A DNA stretch of 47,038 nt from an uncultured Caryophanales bacterium (GCA_946414975.1 CAMKQS010000006.1:1-47038), one strand, 5' to 3'. Numbered from the stretch's first letter, positions 8,697 through 17,690 are shown. Made by a program: numbers and translations. The notes: generated by a model from the letters alone, not told the origin.

Positions 8697-10784
8697 TTAT
8701 ACCTCCTTAAATAAATCTTCAATCCTTTTACTTAATGATGATTCTATGCCTAAAAATTGTTTTTCTAATTTTTCAGAACTTTCTGGTTCTTGGTATTCAT
8801 AAAAATATCTTGTAAATGGAAATTCTGCTCCAGTTCTAATTACTGGCTTCTTAGCATTCATGTTCTCTTCAAAAAGTTCCATTGCATCAGGAATATAAGG
8901 CAATACTTCTTCATTCATATATTCTTTTATATTTTTTGTGTATTTTACTATTTCTGAATCTTTAGTTGTAGGATCTGGAATTATTTCACCATTTTTATTT
9001 TTCTGTATTTCTGCAGTTTTATCCATTACTGATAACCCATCAATTATTTTTTCTGTTATATTTTTTGGCAATTCAAATAGTTCATCTATTACTTTCACAA
9101 AGTCAGTTTTGTTTTTATAAATTTTATCAGACTTGTTTTTCTCAAGTTTTTTGAATATACTATCATACACTCCTTTGTTCTTTTTAAATTTATCCAATTG
9201 TTTTTTATCTTTAGTAGGAATTGGATCAAGTAATTCTAACTCATCAACTTTTTCTTGATTGTAGAAATTATCTAAATATCCATTATTTCTTAAATTCTCT
9301 ATTCTTTCATTATTTATTCCATAACTTCTTTGTAGAGGTTGATATACTGCATATTCTCTATATAAGAATTCTTCTTTATCAAAAATTTTACAATATTCAT
9401 TTTCTTTAAAGTTTGTATAAATATCCACAATTTTATTAATTTGACCAGCTGATATTTCCTTTCTCTTTTTTCCAAGCGATGTTCTAAGTGGTGTCCAGAA
9501 TTCATCTCCAGTTGCATTTATCAATTGTATTTTTCCTTTTCTTTTAGATAGTTTTACCCCAGGCTTTGAAAGAATAAATACATATATACCAATACCAGTG
9601 TTATAGAAAAGATCTGTTGGTAATCCTATTATTGCTTCTATCAAATCATTTTCAATCATCCATCTTCTTATTTGACTTTCACCTGATGTAGTTCCACCAG
9701 AAAATAATGGTGAACCGTTAGTTATTATTGCAGCCCTTCCGTTTTCATCCAACTTTGAAATTGCATGCTGCATAAATAATAATTGCATATCTCCAGTTCC
9801 TGGCAATCCAGCACCAAATCTTCCCTTAAATCCTAATTGATATTCTTTCTTTACTGCCGCTTCAACTCCATCTGCTGCATCCTTTCCACCCCATGGTTGA
9901 CCGAAAGGAGGATTCATAATAACAAATCTCATTTTTTGCTCTCTATCGTTTAATGTTGCTGAGAAGCAATCTGCCTTCATAGTGTCTTGAAATCTAATAT
10001 TTTTTGCATCTTGTCCTTTTATTAACATATCTGCTAAACAAATACCATATGATTCAGGATTTACTTCTTGGCCAAATAATTGAACATCCGCATTTGGATT
10101 TAATTCCATAATAGAATCTCTTGCAGTACTAAGCATTCCTCCGGTTCCACATGCTGCATCTAATATTGTAACTGTTTTACCAGGTGTAGCCAAATCATCG
10201 CAACCTTCTGATAGTAAAACTTTTACCATTAATCTTATAACTTCTCTAGGAGTAAAATGATCACCAGCTTCTGCGTTTTCTGAAAATCTTCTTATTATAT
10301 CTTCGAAAATGTAACCCATTTTATGATTATCAACGGTTTCTGGATCAAGATCTAAAACACTAAATTCTTTTATAACTCCCAACAATCTATTATTTTTTGC
10401 CATTTTATCAATATCAGGAATAAAATCTAAACCATCTTTTAATAGAATTGTTTTTACATTGGAAGAAAAACCATTAATGTATGATTTAAAATTTGCTGTG
10501 ATATGTTCTGAATCATTAAGTAATTCTTTTAAATCAAATTTACTCGTATTGTAAAAAGAATATCCAGATAACTTACATAATATTTTTTCTGGTGTTGTTT
10601 TATCATTTTCATATGCCTCTAATACTTTATTTTTTGTTTTTGCTAATGCACATTCAAAGCGACGTATTATTACCATTGGAATAATTACATCTTTGTATTT
10701 ATCACTTTTGTATACTCCTCTTAGTTTATTAGCAATACTCCATACCATATTTACTTCTTTTGTAATATTCATTTTTTCATTCAT
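8697..10784 (-). CDS. hsdM: Type I restriction DNA adenine methyltransferase HsdM
   Basis: The N6-adenine methyltransferase of the type I system, 695 residues. The N-terminal helical HsdM domain includes KLRGVYKSDKYKDVIIPM. The catalytic domain follows with SAM-binding motif I DAACGTGGM near residue 215 and the catalytic NPPFGQPWGG near 290. FTPREVIRLM just before motif I is characteristic of HsdM. With HsdS it protects host DNA, and with HsdR it forms the restriction complex. I start it at ATG 10784, where ATGAATGA overlaps the stop of the AbrB gene and AAGGGTGG lies just upstream, rather than at a GTG inside that site. It ends four bases before hsdS. Confidence 0.93.
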   Translation of the reverse strand: MNEKMNITKEVNMVWSIANKLRGVYKSDKYKDVIIPMVIIRRFECALAKTKNKVLEAYENDKTTPEKILCKLSGYSFYNTSKFDLKELLNDSEHITANFKSYINGFSSNVKTILLKDGLDFIPDIDKMAKNNRLLGVIKEFSVLDLDPETVDNHKMGYIFEDIIRRFSENAEAGDHFTPREVIRLMVKVLLSEGCDDLATPGKTVTILDAACGTGGMLSTARDSIMELNPNADVQLFGQEVNPESYGICLADMLIKGQDAKNIRFQDTMKADCFSATLNDREQKMRFVIMNPPFGQPWGGKDAADGVEAAVKKEYQLGFKGRFGAGLPGTGDMQLLFMQHAISKLDENGRAAIITNGSPLFSGGTTSGESQIRRWMIENDLIEAIIGLPTDLFYNTGIGIYVFILSKPGVKLSKRKGKIQLINATGDEFWTPLRTSLGKKRKEISAGQINKIVDIYTNFKENEYCKIFDKEEFLYREYAVYQPLQRSYGINNERIENLRNNGYLDNFYNQEKVDELELLDPIPTKDKKQLDKFKKNKGVYDSIFKKLEKNKSDKIYKNKTDFVKVIDELFELPKNITEKIIDGLSVMDKTAEIQKNKNGEIIPDPTTKDSEIVKYTKNIKEYMNEEVLPYIPDAMELFEENMNAKKPVIRTGAEFPFTRYFYEYQEPESSEKLEKQFLGIESSLSKRIEDLFKEV

Positions 10785-11001
10785 TTTTACCACCCTTATC
10801 TACAATTGCTTGTTTACTATTGTCACTTGGAACTACTTTACAATTATCTTTATTTAGAATTTTAATATTTTTATTTTCGTCTTCATAAAAAATAACAGAA
10901 TCTCCTTCATCAAGATTTAATTTTGTTCTTATCGTTTTTGGAACTGTTATTTGACCTTTTGAAGTCATCTTTGCTGAAGCTAACAAATCATTTTTCTTCA
11001 T
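10777..11001 (-). CDS. AbrB/SpoVT-type transcription regulator leading the hsd operon
   Basis: A 74-residue protein with an N-terminal AbrB swapped-hairpin DNA-binding domain: MTSKGQITVPKTIRTKLNLDEGDSVIFYEDE is the classic pattern. The C-terminal tail is short and polar. It is the first gene of the restriction operon and its stop overlaps the hsdM start, so it probably represses its own promoter and thereby sets the level of the whole system. An antitoxin role of the MazE type is the alternative, but no toxin gene follows it. The start has an AAGGAG-like site about ten bases upstream. Confidence 0.8.
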   Translation of the reverse strand: MKKNDLLASAKMTSKGQITVPKTIRTKLNLDEGDSVIFYEDENKNIKILNKDNCKVVPSDNSKQAIVDKGGKNE

Positions 11002-11031
11002 ATTAATTCTCCTTACTTTCCTTACATTTTA

Positions 11032-11060
11032 ATTATAACATATTTTGGTTTTTTTGAAAA
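11032..11060 (-). promoter_or_regulatory. Promoter of the abrB-hsd operon
   Basis: On the minus strand TATAAT at 11037-11032 is preceded by TG (TGTTATAAT), with TTTTCA 17 bases further upstream as a partial -35. It lies about 30 bases before the AbrB start codon. Confidence 0.55.
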
Positions 11061-11075
11061 CAATTCTAATAAATA

Positions 11076-11104
11076 TTGACTATTTTTTTATTTAGAGTGA
11101 TTAA
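11076..11104 (+). promoter_or_regulatory. Possible promoter of the divergent small gene
   Basis: TTGACT at 11076-11081 with a weak -10-like GATTAA 17 bases later, 19 bases before the start codon at 11123. The two divergent promoters share this ~120-base gap, so an AbrB site here would affect both. Confidence 0.3.
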
Positions 11105-11122
11105 TACAACGCGGAGGTGTCT

Positions 11123-11449
11123 ATGTTAAGAAAATGTACTGATGAAGATATAAGTAATGAAGAATGTAAAAGTGTAATTGATCCTTTTTATGATAACTTT
11201 GATGAATATGTTGTAACATATATTATGCCTGAGGTGATTGCTTTCTATATTGCTAGTTCTTTTTATCGTAATGCAATGTGGGAAGCAACATTTTATCAAC
11301 ACTATAATTCTGCTAAAGATATATTTAATATTAGTGATGATGAAAACTATGATAAAGTTAAAGCTGAAGTAGTTAAATTATTAAGAATAAAGTATTCTTT
11401 AGAAATTATTTCAGAAGATCCATTGGATTTTAAGAGAATTGAATATTAA
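11123..11449 (+). CDS. Hypothetical acidic protein divergent from the hsd operon
   Basis: A 108-residue acidic protein that I do not recognise, the only plausible plus-strand gene in the window. The central part (FDEYVVTYIMPEVIAFYIASSFYRNAMWEATFY region) is aromatic and helical but too polar to be a sure membrane segment. The start is ATG 11123 because GGAGG lies at 11113-11117; a GTG two codons earlier overlaps that site. It sits head to head with the AbrB gene, so it may be part of the defence island, but nothing in the sequence shows a function. Confidence 0.6.
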   Translation: MLRKCTDEDISNEECKSVIDPFYDNFDEYVVTYIMPEVIAFYIASSFYRNAMWEATFYQHYNSAKDIFNISDDENYDKVKAEVVKLLRIKYSLEIISEDPLDFKRIEY

Positions 11450-11473
11450 CAATTTAATTCTTTTTTATTAAAC

Positions 11474-11501
11474 AAAAAAGGACAATGTCCTATAATTGTC
11501 C
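11474..11501 (-). terminator. Intrinsic terminator
   Basis: GGACAAT and ATTGTCC form a perfect 7-bp stem, with TTTTTT following on the minus strand. It would stop transcription from the accessory genes to its right before it meets the divergent gene. A second perfect palindrome, TTGGAC-TAT-GTCCAA, lies about 10 bases further on. The rest of 11502-11639 holds no gene that I can see. Confidence 0.65.
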
Positions 11502-11639
11502 ATTAAATATTTTGGACTATGTCCAATTTAGTTCCAATAGTTTTCCAAAAAACTCATGGAAAATATATAATTGTGTGAATTTAGGTGGCAGGTCGGTCTT
11601 GTTATTTATTTAAAATAATAAGAGTTGCTATCGGGGGGA

Positions 11640-12224
11640 CTAAAAATTAAATATATCATCATCATATTCATCTTCCCAACAATAACCGTTAAACCATGAT
11701 GATCCTTTCTTGATAAATTCTTTTTCGGTACCATTTATTTCTATATATCTAATATATTTATCTAATCCCTGGTTAATAATATCAAATGAATGACCATCTT
11801 CTATAGCTTCATTATAATACTTTAGTGCTTCTGCTTTACCTACTTTTCTAGGATATTTATTCCACAATACATCGAATTGCTTTTTTATTTCTGCGTCAAT
11901 TTCACTATCTTTTACTGTGTTTTTCTTTTCTTCTACATAATAAGTTCCATGATATCTATCATTTCTTAATTGATTATTAACAGTCCAATGCCTTATAGTT
12001 AAAACGCCAGAATCAAACATATAAATAAATTCATTATCTTCTAATGTCTTTATATCTTCTTCAGAGCATTCTGCAAATCTTGTTATCTTTCTTGGATTAC
12101 CAACAAAGCCATCATCATCAGCTCTTACACCTAATTCATAATAAAGTAATCTTGCCATATGTGGCAAATCAGTAAATTGATCTGAGTTAACTATATCAAG
12201 ACTAAACAGTCTTCTTCTAGCCAT
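11640..12224 (-). CDS. Phage-type replication initiation (replisome organiser-like) protein
   Basis: A 194-residue protein resembling phage and mobile-element replication proteins. The N-terminal half (MARRRLFSLDIVNSDQF, then LLYYELGVRADDDGFVGNP) is a winged-helix region common in phage replisome organisers. The C-terminal part (QFDVLWNKYPRKVGKAEALKYY, ending in SSWFNGYCWEDEYDD) is the DnaD-like tail typical of these proteins. It would bind an origin and load a helicase. No helicase loader or helicase follows, so this is probably a remnant of a prophage or integrative element. The start overlaps the end of the next gene upstream by 8 bases, so the two are coupled. Confidence 0.72.
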   Translation of the reverse strand: MARRRLFSLDIVNSDQFTDLPHMARLLYYELGVRADDDGFVGNPRKITRFAECSEEDIKTLEDNEFIYMFDSGVLTIRHWTVNNQLRNDRYHGTYYVEEKKNTVKDSEIDAEIKKQFDVLWNKYPRKVGKAEALKYYNEAIEDGHSFDIINQGLDKYIRYIEINGTEKEFIKKGSSWFNGYCWEDEYDDDIFNF

Positions 12225-12468
12225 TTATTGTTTCACCATGCTTATAATTAGGAATATTAAAATAATCAAGAACCATATCCATTGGAACTAATCCATTTTG
12301 TACTTTTGACTTTCCATCATAAAACTGATTACTTATTACATTTAAAACTTCGCTTGCTTTATTTCTACCAATAGCACCAATATCCATTATATCTTTAATA
12401 CTAGCCCATTGATATTCTGCTATTTTTTCTATTTCTTCTTTTGTTAGTATTTTTCGTCTTTTTGGCAT
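12217..12468 (-). CDS. Small helical protein coupled to the replication gene
   Basis: An 83-residue basic protein starting MPKRRKILTKEE. The middle (WASIKDIMDIGAIGRNKASEVLNVI) resembles short helix-turn-helix or helix-hairpin domains seen in element-encoded accessory proteins, but I cannot name the family. I prefer ATG 12468 over an upstream TTG. The ribosome binding site is poor for either. Its end overlaps the replication gene, which supports a joint role in replication or control of a mobile element. Confidence 0.5.
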   Translation of the reverse strand: MPKRRKILTKEEIEKIAEYQWASIKDIMDIGAIGRNKASEVLNVISNQFYDGKSKVQNGLVPMDMVLDYFNIPNYKHGETING

Positions 12469-12493
12469 TTTGGAATGCAAAACAAACTAACTA

Positions 12494-13123
12494 TCATTTT
12501 TTAGTTCTTTCACTTTTCATTACTAGATCTTGACCGGACAGTATTTTTTCTCTAGTGCAAATCAACGTACTAATCCATGCAATTTGCATTAAAACCTTAT
12601 CACATATATCATCTAATTTATTTTTGCTGCCTTTAATTTCATCCTTTGAAATAATCTTATCTAGTTTCACTAAAAACTCTGTTTGTAAAATTTTAATAAG
12701 CTCAGCTATTGCATTAAACACATTCTTATCACAATATGATTCATACAATAACAATTCGCTTTTTATTTTAGGAATAACCTCAATCATTTTTAAAGTGTAT
12801 TTTTTAAAATCTTTACAATTTGAATTGTTTAAATTGTATTTCACATCTTGAATATCAGGAATCATATTTGAGACAAATAAGTAATATTTATTATAAAACT
12901 CTAGTTCATTTTCTATCAACATTTTATAAGCCATTGTTTTTTTATTTATCTCGTTTTCGAGATTAACAATCTTTATTTGTTTTTTGGTAACAAGATAATT
13001 CTCAAATATTTTTTCAACAAGAAATTTTATGAAAGATATTAAACCAATAATAGCAAAAAATATTGTTGTAATTATCAATCCATATTTATTAGCAAAATCT
13101 CCTATGTTTTTTATTATTTCCAT
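12494..13123 (-). CDS. Hypothetical membrane-anchored helical protein
   Basis: A 209-residue protein with one N-terminal membrane segment (GLIITTIFFAIIGLISFIKFLV, about residues 15-36), followed by a long, mostly alpha-helical cytoplasmic part that begins with a charged coiled-coil stretch (TKKQIKIVNLENEINKK region). I do not recognise a family. It lies in the accessory region between element-type genes. A phage or plasmid membrane accessory function is possible but is a guess. Confidence 0.5.
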   Translation of the reverse strand: MEIIKNIGDFANKYGLIITTIFFAIIGLISFIKFLVEKIFENYLVTKKQIKIVNLENEINKKTMAYKMLIENELEFYNKYYLFVSNMIPDIQDVKYNLNNSNCKDFKKYTLKMIEVIPKIKSELLLYESYCDKNVFNAIAELIKILQTEFLVKLDKIISKDEIKGSKNKLDDICDKVLMQIAWISTLICTREKILSGQDLVMKSERTKK

Positions 13124-13284
13124 ATTATTTCCTACCTCAATTATATATCAAAATCTAATGTAATTGTAAATGATTGGAATATTGTTACTAACCATCTTGA
13201 TTCTCTTCACTACAATTTCTTTTTGTAACTATATTACTAACTATATATAATTATCACATAGCTTTTTGATAATTCAAATATTTT

Positions 13285-13419
13285 TTATGGCATTGTATAA
13301 TTTTCTACACAATCTGCTCTATCATCAGGATCATAAATTCCGCTGCATGGTCCATCATTATCACAAGCAGTTAATAAAAATAGTGAACATAATAAAAATA
13401 TAAGCATAATTTTTTTCAT
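13285..13419 (-). CDS. Small lipoprotein (44 aa)
   Basis: A short reading frame of 44 residues that begins MKKIMLIFLLCSLFLLTAC, a full lipoprotein signal peptide with the lipobox LTAC, so the mature part would be only about 26 residues anchored to the outer face of the membrane. The mature part is acidic and has Cys residues (CDNDGPCSGIYDPDDRADC). GGGAGG lies at good distance before the ATG, which argues it is real. Function unknown. Confidence 0.55.
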   Translation of the reverse strand: MKKIMLIFLLCSLFLLTACDNDGPCSGIYDPDDRADCVENYTMP

Positions 13420-13453
13420 AGTAATTTCCTCCCTTATAATTTATTTAAAAGAA

Positions 13454-13657
13454 TTATTGATTTATTATATTAATAAAACTATAAATTATTAAAAATATAG
13501 CCCAAGAACATCTGAATAAATACATAAAGATTACAAATCCAAGCTCATCATTCCCTTTTTTCTTTTCATCATTATATACCGATTTACATGCTATGTATTG
13601 AATCCACATAAACCATCCACAAAATACGGAAATTAACAAAAAACCTATCATTACCAT
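13454..13657 (-). CDS. Small two-helix membrane protein
   Basis: A 67-residue protein with two hydrophobic segments (MIGFLLISVFCGWFMWI and FVIFMYLFRCSWAIFLIIYSF) separated by a short charged loop (NDEKKKGNDE). It is probably an integral membrane protein of the accessory region. No family is recognised. The ribosome binding site is weak (GCGAG). Confidence 0.4.
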   Translation of the reverse strand: MVMIGFLLISVFCGWFMWIQYIACKSVYNDEKKKGNDELGFVIFMYLFRCSWAIFLIIYSFINIINQ

Positions 13658-13703
13658 TATCTCGCTTTCGTAAATATTATATCATAGTTTTTTGTCCAAA
13701 TGC

Positions 13704-13860
13704 TACCGAAGAGAGCATAAATTAATACTTTCTAGTATTTATAAGGCTTCATAATAAAAATACATACGTTTTTCATAAAAAAAATCGTATGTAATTCGTA
13801 TATAAAAAGCATTTTTTAATACCATAGTCCTCGCAATTCCTTATAAATACTGGGTTCAAA
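13704..13860. repeat. att-like module, left copy
   Basis: This segment pairs with 18467-18606. Both contain, in order on the plus strand, GAAGAGAGCA, an inverted-core TTTATAAGG, arm-like repeats built on CGTATGTAATTCGTATRTAAAA, and the core CCTCGMAATYCCTTATA. Core plus repeated arm sites is the layout of tyrosine-recombinase attachment sites. Group II intron B ends exactly at the right edge (13860). Confidence 0.5.
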
Positions 13861-15757
13861 TCGAGTAGAGAAAATTTTACAATAACTTGTAAATTTGTCC
13901 CTCTCACACCACCGTACATACCGTTCGGTATACGGCGGTTCAATTTATATTACAGTATGTACTTTTAGGTAATGGTCTAGTGGGAACACTAGTCCTTTTC
14001 TTTTAAGTCGTTCATTTGAAATTGCCACATGAAGTACTATAGACATAGAATTATGCCAATAACTTGCTCTACTGTATGCTGTTCTTTTAGCTTTTTCTTT
14101 TGATATGCCCAGTTTTAACAGGCACTCCTGCCTATGTTTACAAGTCTTCCATTGTTTCCAAATAATACATCTTATTCTTCTACTTAAATGACTTGTTATA
14201 TCAATTAATTTTACTTTCATATCAGTAATTCTAAAGTAATTTATCCACCCTCTTATGGCTTGATTTAATTTGATAATTCTTTCATCTAAAGAAATACTCC
14301 AACTTCTTTTTGTAAGTTGTTTTAGTTTTCTCTTAAATTTCTGAATTGATTTCAAATGTGGTTTAGGTTTAATTATGCCTGTTTTAGTATAGTAAAATCC
14401 ATAACCTAAATATTTTATTTGATTAGGTCTTGCAACCTTACTTTTCTCTACATTAACCTTTAATCCTAGTTTTCTTTCAATAAACTTTGTTATGCTTTCC
14501 ATAACTCTATTTGCTGCTTTTTCACTTTGGACTACAATTATACAATCATCGGCATATCTGGTAAATCTTAAACCTCTTTTCTCAAGTTCTTTATCTAATT
14601 CATTTAACATGATATTAGATAATAAAGGAGATAAATTACCACCTTGTGGCGTACCTATCTTTGTTGGACTAACTACACCATTTTCCATTACTCCACTCAC
14701 TAAATATTTTCTTATTAATGACACTAATTCACCATCATGGATTGTTTTCATGATGATTGATATTAATTTATCATGACATACTGTATCAAAGAACTTTTGT
14801 AAGTCTATGTCTACTACCCAAGTATAACCATCGTTGAAATATTCTAATAATTTAACAATAGCTATCTCGCATAAACGGTTTGGTCTAAATCCATAACTAG
14901 TTTCACTAAACTGTTGCTCATATATTGGAGATAATACTTGTATTATTGCTTGTTGTATCAATCTGTCTACAACTGTTGGTATTCCAAGTCCTCGTTTATC
15001 TCCATTTTCTTTTGGTATATAAACTCTTCTTACTGGACTAGGTTTATATTTCCTATTTCTTATTTGTTCTTTGATTTCTTCTTTATGCTTGAACATATAG
15101 TATCCAAGTTCATCAACAGTTACTCCATCAACTCCACTTGCTCCTTTGTTCTTATATACTTGTTTGTATGCTTCAAATAAATTTTTATCATCTAAGACTT
15201 TTTCTAGTAATTCCATACTCGTTCTTTCCTTTCTAATTTCAACAATAATCATTTTATCTTTCATAAGACTATTTTCAGAAAATACGTTTCTTACTTTTCT
15301 TACTAATACATCTGATATATGATTATCATAATCTTAGTGTACTTAAACACTACAAATTGTTCAGTCCTTCCTAACGTTAGTATTAGTACTATGACCTCGG
15401 CTGACTTCTCATGGCAAACCTTTTTCGACCGACTATCTCTTCTTAACTATTGGTGTATTAAACCTCTAGTGCTTATTCGTCCATGAGACCTCCCAGGGTA
15501 AGACATATAACTTTCCTCGTTTACTCACTTAATTTACTGCATAAAGTTACGTGTATCTTTTGGACTTTAGTTTGTTTTGTAACCTCATCCGTTTATGCAG
15601 CCTTAGTATCAAGTTTCTGTCCGTTGAGCCACGATTTTGTTCCACACTTCCTTTAGCCCTAACATCACTGTTAATGCGTTGTGCTTCTCTAATACTTCGC
15701 AGATACTTACGCGTATAGTGGACTTTCACCACCTAGTTATATGCCATGCCTGGCACA
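13860..15757 (-). mobile_element. Group II intron B
   Basis: A full-length group II intron of about 1898 bases. It starts at the minus-strand TGTGCCAGGCATGGC at 15757 and ends after domain VI with CTCTACTCGAT at 13860. Domain V is the hairpin GAACCGCC...GGTGGTGTG at about 13905-13945. The intron-encoded protein lies between, and the ~540 bases upstream of that gene are ribozyme domains I-III rather than protein coding. Compared with intron A it lacks the first G of the 5' GTGTGCC, which may impair splicing. The small frames inside the ribozyme are not real genes. Confidence 0.85.
13945..15216 (-). CDS. ltrA: Group II intron reverse transcriptase/maturase (intron B)
   Basis: The intron-encoded protein that helps the ribozyme fold and copies the intron back into DNA. 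It has 423 residues from ATG 15216, which follows AGAAAGGAAAG; longer readings only add intron RNA sequence. RT motifs include GIPTVVDRLIQQA, TSYGFRPNR, DIDLQKFFD, GTPQGGNLSPLLSNI and the catalytic RYADDC. The GIIM maturase domain includes RSWSISLDERI and WINYFRI. There is no C-terminal endonuclease domain, so it would use a primer such as the replication fork. It is roughly 90% identical to the neighbouring copy, differing mainly in the last third. Confidence 0.93.
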   Translation of the reverse strand: MELLEKVLDDKNLFEAYKQVYKNKGASGVDGVTVDELGYYMFKHKEEIKEQIRNRKYKPSPVRRVYIPKENGDKRGLGIPTVVDRLIQQAIIQVLSPIYEQQFSETSYGFRPNRLCEIAIVKLLEYFNDGYTWVVDIDLQKFFDTVCHDKLISIIMKTIHDGELVSLIRKYLVSGVMENGVVSPTKIGTPQGGNLSPLLSNIMLNELDKELEKRGLRFTRYADDCIIVVQSEKAANRVMESITKFIERKLGLKVNVEKSKVARPNQIKYLGYGFYYTKTGIIKPKPHLKSIQKFKRKLKQLTKRSWSISLDERIIKLNQAIRGWINYFRITDMKVKLIDITSHLSRRIRCIIWKQWKTCKHRQECLLKLGISKEKAKRTAYSRASYWHNSMSIVLHVAISNERLKRKGLVFPLDHYLKVHTVI

Positions 15758-17656
15758 ATCGAGTAGAGAAAATTTACAATAATTTGCAAATTTGTCCCTC
15801 TCACACCACCTAGCATACCGTTCGGTACTAGGCGGTTCAATTTATATCATAGTATGTACTTTTAAGTAATGGTCTAGCGGCATCACTAGTCCTTTTCTTT
15901 TAAGCCTAGCATTAGATATTGCTACACTTACAACTATAGACATAGAATTATGCCAATAACTCGCTCTACTGTATGATGTTCTTCTTGCTTTATTTCTAGA
16001 TACTCCTAATTTTAATAGACATTTATATCTATGTTCACACGTTTTCCATTGTTTCCATATTATACAACGTATTCTACGCCTTAAGTGTTCACTGATGTTA
16101 TTCATATATGTTTTCATATCTGCAATTCTAAAGTAATTTATCCAACCTCTAATTACTTGATTTAATTTGACAATTCTTTCATCTAAGGATATACTCCAAC
16201 TTCTTTTGGTAAGTTGTTTTAGCTTTCTCTTAAATTTTAGAATTGATTTCAAATGAGGTTTAGGTTTAATAATTCCTGTTTTTGTATAATAAAATCCATA
16301 ACCTAAATATTTTATTTGATTTGGTCTTGCAACTTTACTTTTATCGGCATTAACTTTTAATCCTAGTTTCTTCTCAATAAATTTTGTTATACTTTCCATA
16401 ACTCTGTTTGCTGCTTTCTCACTTTGGACTACGATTATACAGTCATCTGCATAACGGGTAAATCTTAACCCTCTCTTTTCAAGTTCTTTATCTAACTCAT
16501 TTAACATGATATTAGATAGTAGTGGTGATAAATTACCTCCTTGGGGTGTTCCAACCTTTGTTGGACTAACTACACCATTTTCCATTACTCCACTTACTAA
16601 ATATTTTCTTATTAATGACACTAATTCACCATCATGAACTGTTTTCATAATGATAGATATTAATTTATCATGACATACTGTATCAAAGAATTTTTGTAAG
16701 TCTATATCCACTACCCAAGTATACCCATCATTAAAGTATTCAAGTAATTTAATAATAGCCATTTCGCATGAGCGATTTGGTCTAAATCCATAACTTGTTT
16801 CACTAAATTGTCTTTCATATATTGGAGATAATACTTGTACTATTGCTTGTTGTATTAATCTATCTACAACTGTTGGTATTCCAAGTCCTCTCTTATCTCC
16901 ATTTTCTTTTGGTATATAAACTCTTCTTACTGGACTAGGTTTATACTTCCTAGTTCTTATTTGTTCTTTGATTTCTTCTTTATGTTTGAACATGTAGTAA
17001 CCAAGTTCATCTACAGTAACTCCATCAACTCCACTTGTTCCTTTGTTCTTATATACTTGTTTGTATGCTTCAAATAAATTTTTGTCATCTAAGACTTTTT
17101 CTAGTAATTCCATACTTGTTCTTTCCTTTCTAATTTCAACATTAGTCATTTATCTTTTAAGGATTTATGCATAGATATACGTTCTACTTATTTACCTTTT
17201 ATTACATTCTGATTTATGACTAACATAATTTTAGTGTACTTAAACACTATAAATTGTTCAGTCCTTCCTAGTATTTACAACTAGTACTATGACCTCGGCT
17301 GACTTCTCATGATAAACCTTTTTCGACCGACCATTTCTTCTTAACTATTGGTATATTAAACCGCTAGTGCTTATTCGTTCATGAGACCTCCCAGGGTAAG
17401 ACATATAACTTTCCTCGTTTACTCACTTGATTTACTATATAAAGTTACGTGTATCTTTTGGACTTTAGTTTGTTTGGTAACCTCATCCATTTATATAGCC
17501 TTAGTATCAAGTTTCTGTTCGTTGAGTCACGATTTTGTTCCACACTTCCTTTAGCCCTAACATCACTGTTAATGCGTTGTGCTTCCCTAATACTTCGCAG
17601 ATACTTACGTGTATAGTGGACTTTCACCACCTAGCTATATGCCATGCCTGGCACAC
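15758..17656 (-). mobile_element. Group II intron A
   Basis: An intron of about 1899 bases starting GTGTGCCAGGCATGGC at 17656 and ending CTCTACTCGAT at 15758. Domain V is at about 15803-15842. Its 5' exon is the U-tract of a terminator hairpin (17658-17685). Insertion just after terminators is the known habit of group IIC introns, which together with the short maturase lacking an endonuclease suggests class C. The 3' end abuts intron B with no exon between them. The 17114-17656 stretch is ribozyme, not coding. Confidence 0.86.
15842..17113 (-). CDS. ltrA: Group II intron reverse transcriptase/maturase (intron A)
   Basis: A second intron-encoded protein, also 423 residues, from ATG 17113 with AAAGGAAAG upstream. 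All RT blocks are intact, including TSYGFRPNRSCEMA, GTPQGGNLSPLL and RYADDC, followed by the GIIM maturase domain and a tail of SRASYWHNSMSIV and PLDHYLKVHTMI. No endonuclease domain is present. Compared with copy B it keeps RSCEMA where B has RLCEIA, and the two differ through residues 325-390. Intron A has the canonical 5' end and may be the active member of the pair. Confidence 0.93.
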   Translation of the reverse strand: MELLEKVLDDKNLFEAYKQVYKNKGTSGVDGVTVDELGYYMFKHKEEIKEQIRTRKYKPSPVRRVYIPKENGDKRGLGIPTVVDRLIQQAIVQVLSPIYERQFSETSYGFRPNRSCEMAIIKLLEYFNDGYTWVVDIDLQKFFDTVCHDKLISIIMKTVHDGELVSLIRKYLVSGVMENGVVSPTKVGTPQGGNLSPLLSNIMLNELDKELEKRGLRFTRYADDCIIVVQSEKAANRVMESITKFIEKKLGLKVNADKSKVARPNQIKYLGYGFYYTKTGIIKPKPHLKSILKFKRKLKQLTKRSWSISLDERIVKLNQVIRGWINYFRIADMKTYMNNISEHLRRRIRCIIWKQWKTCEHRYKCLLKLGVSRNKARRTSYSRASYWHNSMSIVVSVAISNARLKRKGLVMPLDHYLKVHTMI

Positions 17657-17657
17657 C

Positions 17658-17685
17658 AAAAATGAGAGCACGATTAAATGCTCTC
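17658..17685 (-). terminator. Terminator that serves as 5' exon of intron A
   Basis: On the minus strand GAGAGCA pairs with TGCTCTC, followed by ATTTTTG and then the intron 5' end. It would end transcription of the 175-residue protein gene upstream. It is preceded by CACCCCCTGAA, the same C-rich motif found before the terminator at 18608-18636. Confidence 0.7.
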
Positions 17686-17690
17686 TTCAG
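17679..17690 (+). repeat. Inverted repeat, left end of a one-gene segment
   Basis: TGCTCTCTTCAG here matches perfectly the reverse complement of CTGAAGAGAGCA at 18467-18478. The 12-bp pair bounds about 800 bases holding a single gene. This copy also forms part of the terminator stem. Confidence 0.45.

Noticed and set aside
13851..13866. GGGTTCAAATCGAG looks like a tRNA T-arm
   Set aside because: It is the junction of exon DNA with the intron 3' end. No acceptor stem, anticodon arm or D-arm can be built around it.
15547..15732. A 61-codon minus-strand frame upstream of the intron B maturase, with a near copy at 17445-17630
   Set aside because: Both lie in ribozyme domain I of the group II introns, where conserved RNA sequence gives similar open frames. 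There is no ribosome binding site.
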